NCBI GenBank assembly: GCA_964398985.1
Contig: CAYNOS010000006.1
Span: 22,782-86,781, forward strand
Reading direction: 5' to 3'
DNA from: CAYMRL01 sp964398985
GTDB lineage: Bacteria > Deinococcota > Deinococci > Deinococcales > Trueperaceae
Length of the DNA: 64,000 bases
In this document: piece by piece, positions 63,874-64,000 of the stretch
Layout of the letters: every line of letters starts with the position of its first letter
Position numbering within the stretch: the first letter of the stretch is position 1
The notes under the pieces: model-generated
The model's database searches: none
What the model was told of the DNA's origin: nothing
The model's input: the letters and a program-made list of their open reading frames with translations, nothing else
Program-made: the position numbers and the translations under genes

Positions 63874-64000
63874 ATGATCAGCGTCACTGATTTGAGGAGT
63901 GGCACCAAGGTGGAGATGGACGGCGGCCTCTGGGAGGTCGTCGATTACCAGCACCAGAAGATCGGGCGCGGCGGCGCCAAGATGGTCGCCAAGTTCCGCA
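63874..64000 (+). CDS. efp: Elongation factor P, N-terminal fragment
   Basis: The first 42 codons are in the window; the gene runs off the right edge. The sequence MISVTDLRSGTKVEMDGGLWEVV is the EF-P N-terminal KOW domain. The tip of the loop that reaches the P-site tRNA is GR32GGAK, an arginine as in Thermus, rather than the lysine modified in E. coli. EF-P relieves stalling at proline stretches. ATG 63874 has GGAGG (63860-63864) at nine bases. Confidence 0.95.
   Translation, partial: MISVTDLRSGTKVEMDGGLWEVVDYQHQKIGRGGAKMVAKFR

Overview
This 64 kb window is a gene-dense, high-G+C bacterial chromosome segment with about 61 protein genes. I see no rRNA, tRNA, CRISPR array, insertion sequence or prophage. 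The gene content and signals point to the phylum Deinococcota (Deinococcus-Thermus), perhaps a Truepera-like lineage. The evidence is: an EF-P with Arg32 at the tip of its first loop, as in Thermus; a DUF1999-like protein; the Asp23/FakA pair; an alpha-glucan phosphorylase with an N-terminal DUF3417-type region; and very many predicted leaderless genes, with a TANNNT -10 box about 6 nt before the start codon, a hallmark described in Deinococcus. The assignment is inference; no 16S gene is present. No gap between genes exceeds 300 bases; the longest is 62004-62257.

Layout. 0-5.7 kb: the end of a methylmalonyl-CoA mutase operon, a LysM/M23 cell-wall hydrolase, a zinc-ribbon coiled-coil protein, a DUF512 radical-SAM protein and a UbiA prenyltransferase. 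5.9-9.5 kb: a peptide-type ABC importer (binding protein and two permeases, no ATPases) with a large intercistronic hairpin. 9.6-18.3 kb: LON-domain protein and truD, a vWA membrane protein, a pseudo-receiver histidine kinase overlapping rnhB, ricT convergent on holB, and a metallophosphatase. 18.3-34.4 kb: PEGA protein, barrel-like protein, glgP, pgl, HD hydrolase, lepB, patatin, HtrA-like protease, two small unknowns, mnmE, PAP2, truA (no ordinary start codon), and a DUF1999/HMA-like/Asp23/FakA operon. 34.4-38 kb: two lipoproteins built from three copies of one module, and an unknown exported protein. 38-46 kb: rsmD-secA-pyrF, a GNAT-like protein, HNH nuclease, ddl and an enoyl-CoA hydratase. 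46-52.5 kb: an FtsX/LolD-type ABC exporter in an operon with an MMPL transporter, facing an LEA-type lipoprotein. 62.3-64 kb: a GNAT protein, a family sometimes labelled quinate dehydrogenase, and the start of efp.

The most interesting region is 52.6-62.0 kb. A six-gene operon with overlapping or nearly overlapping genes reads, in order: serine-palmitoyltransferase-like PLP enzyme, a long GNAT protein resembling bacterial ceramide synthase, a CPBP membrane protein, a NAD-dependent dehydrogenase resembling ceramide reductase, a GT28/MGDG-synthase-type glycosyltransferase, and a YbhN-type membrane protein. It meets, tail to tail with a 106-bp overlap, a two-gene operon encoding a GT4 glycosyltransferase and an epimerase-SDR fusion. 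Together these look like a pathway for a sphingolipid-like or other amino-alcohol glycolipid, which I do not know to be described in this phylum. The neighbouring MMPL/FtsX exporter could move such lipids. This is inference from motifs and gene order.
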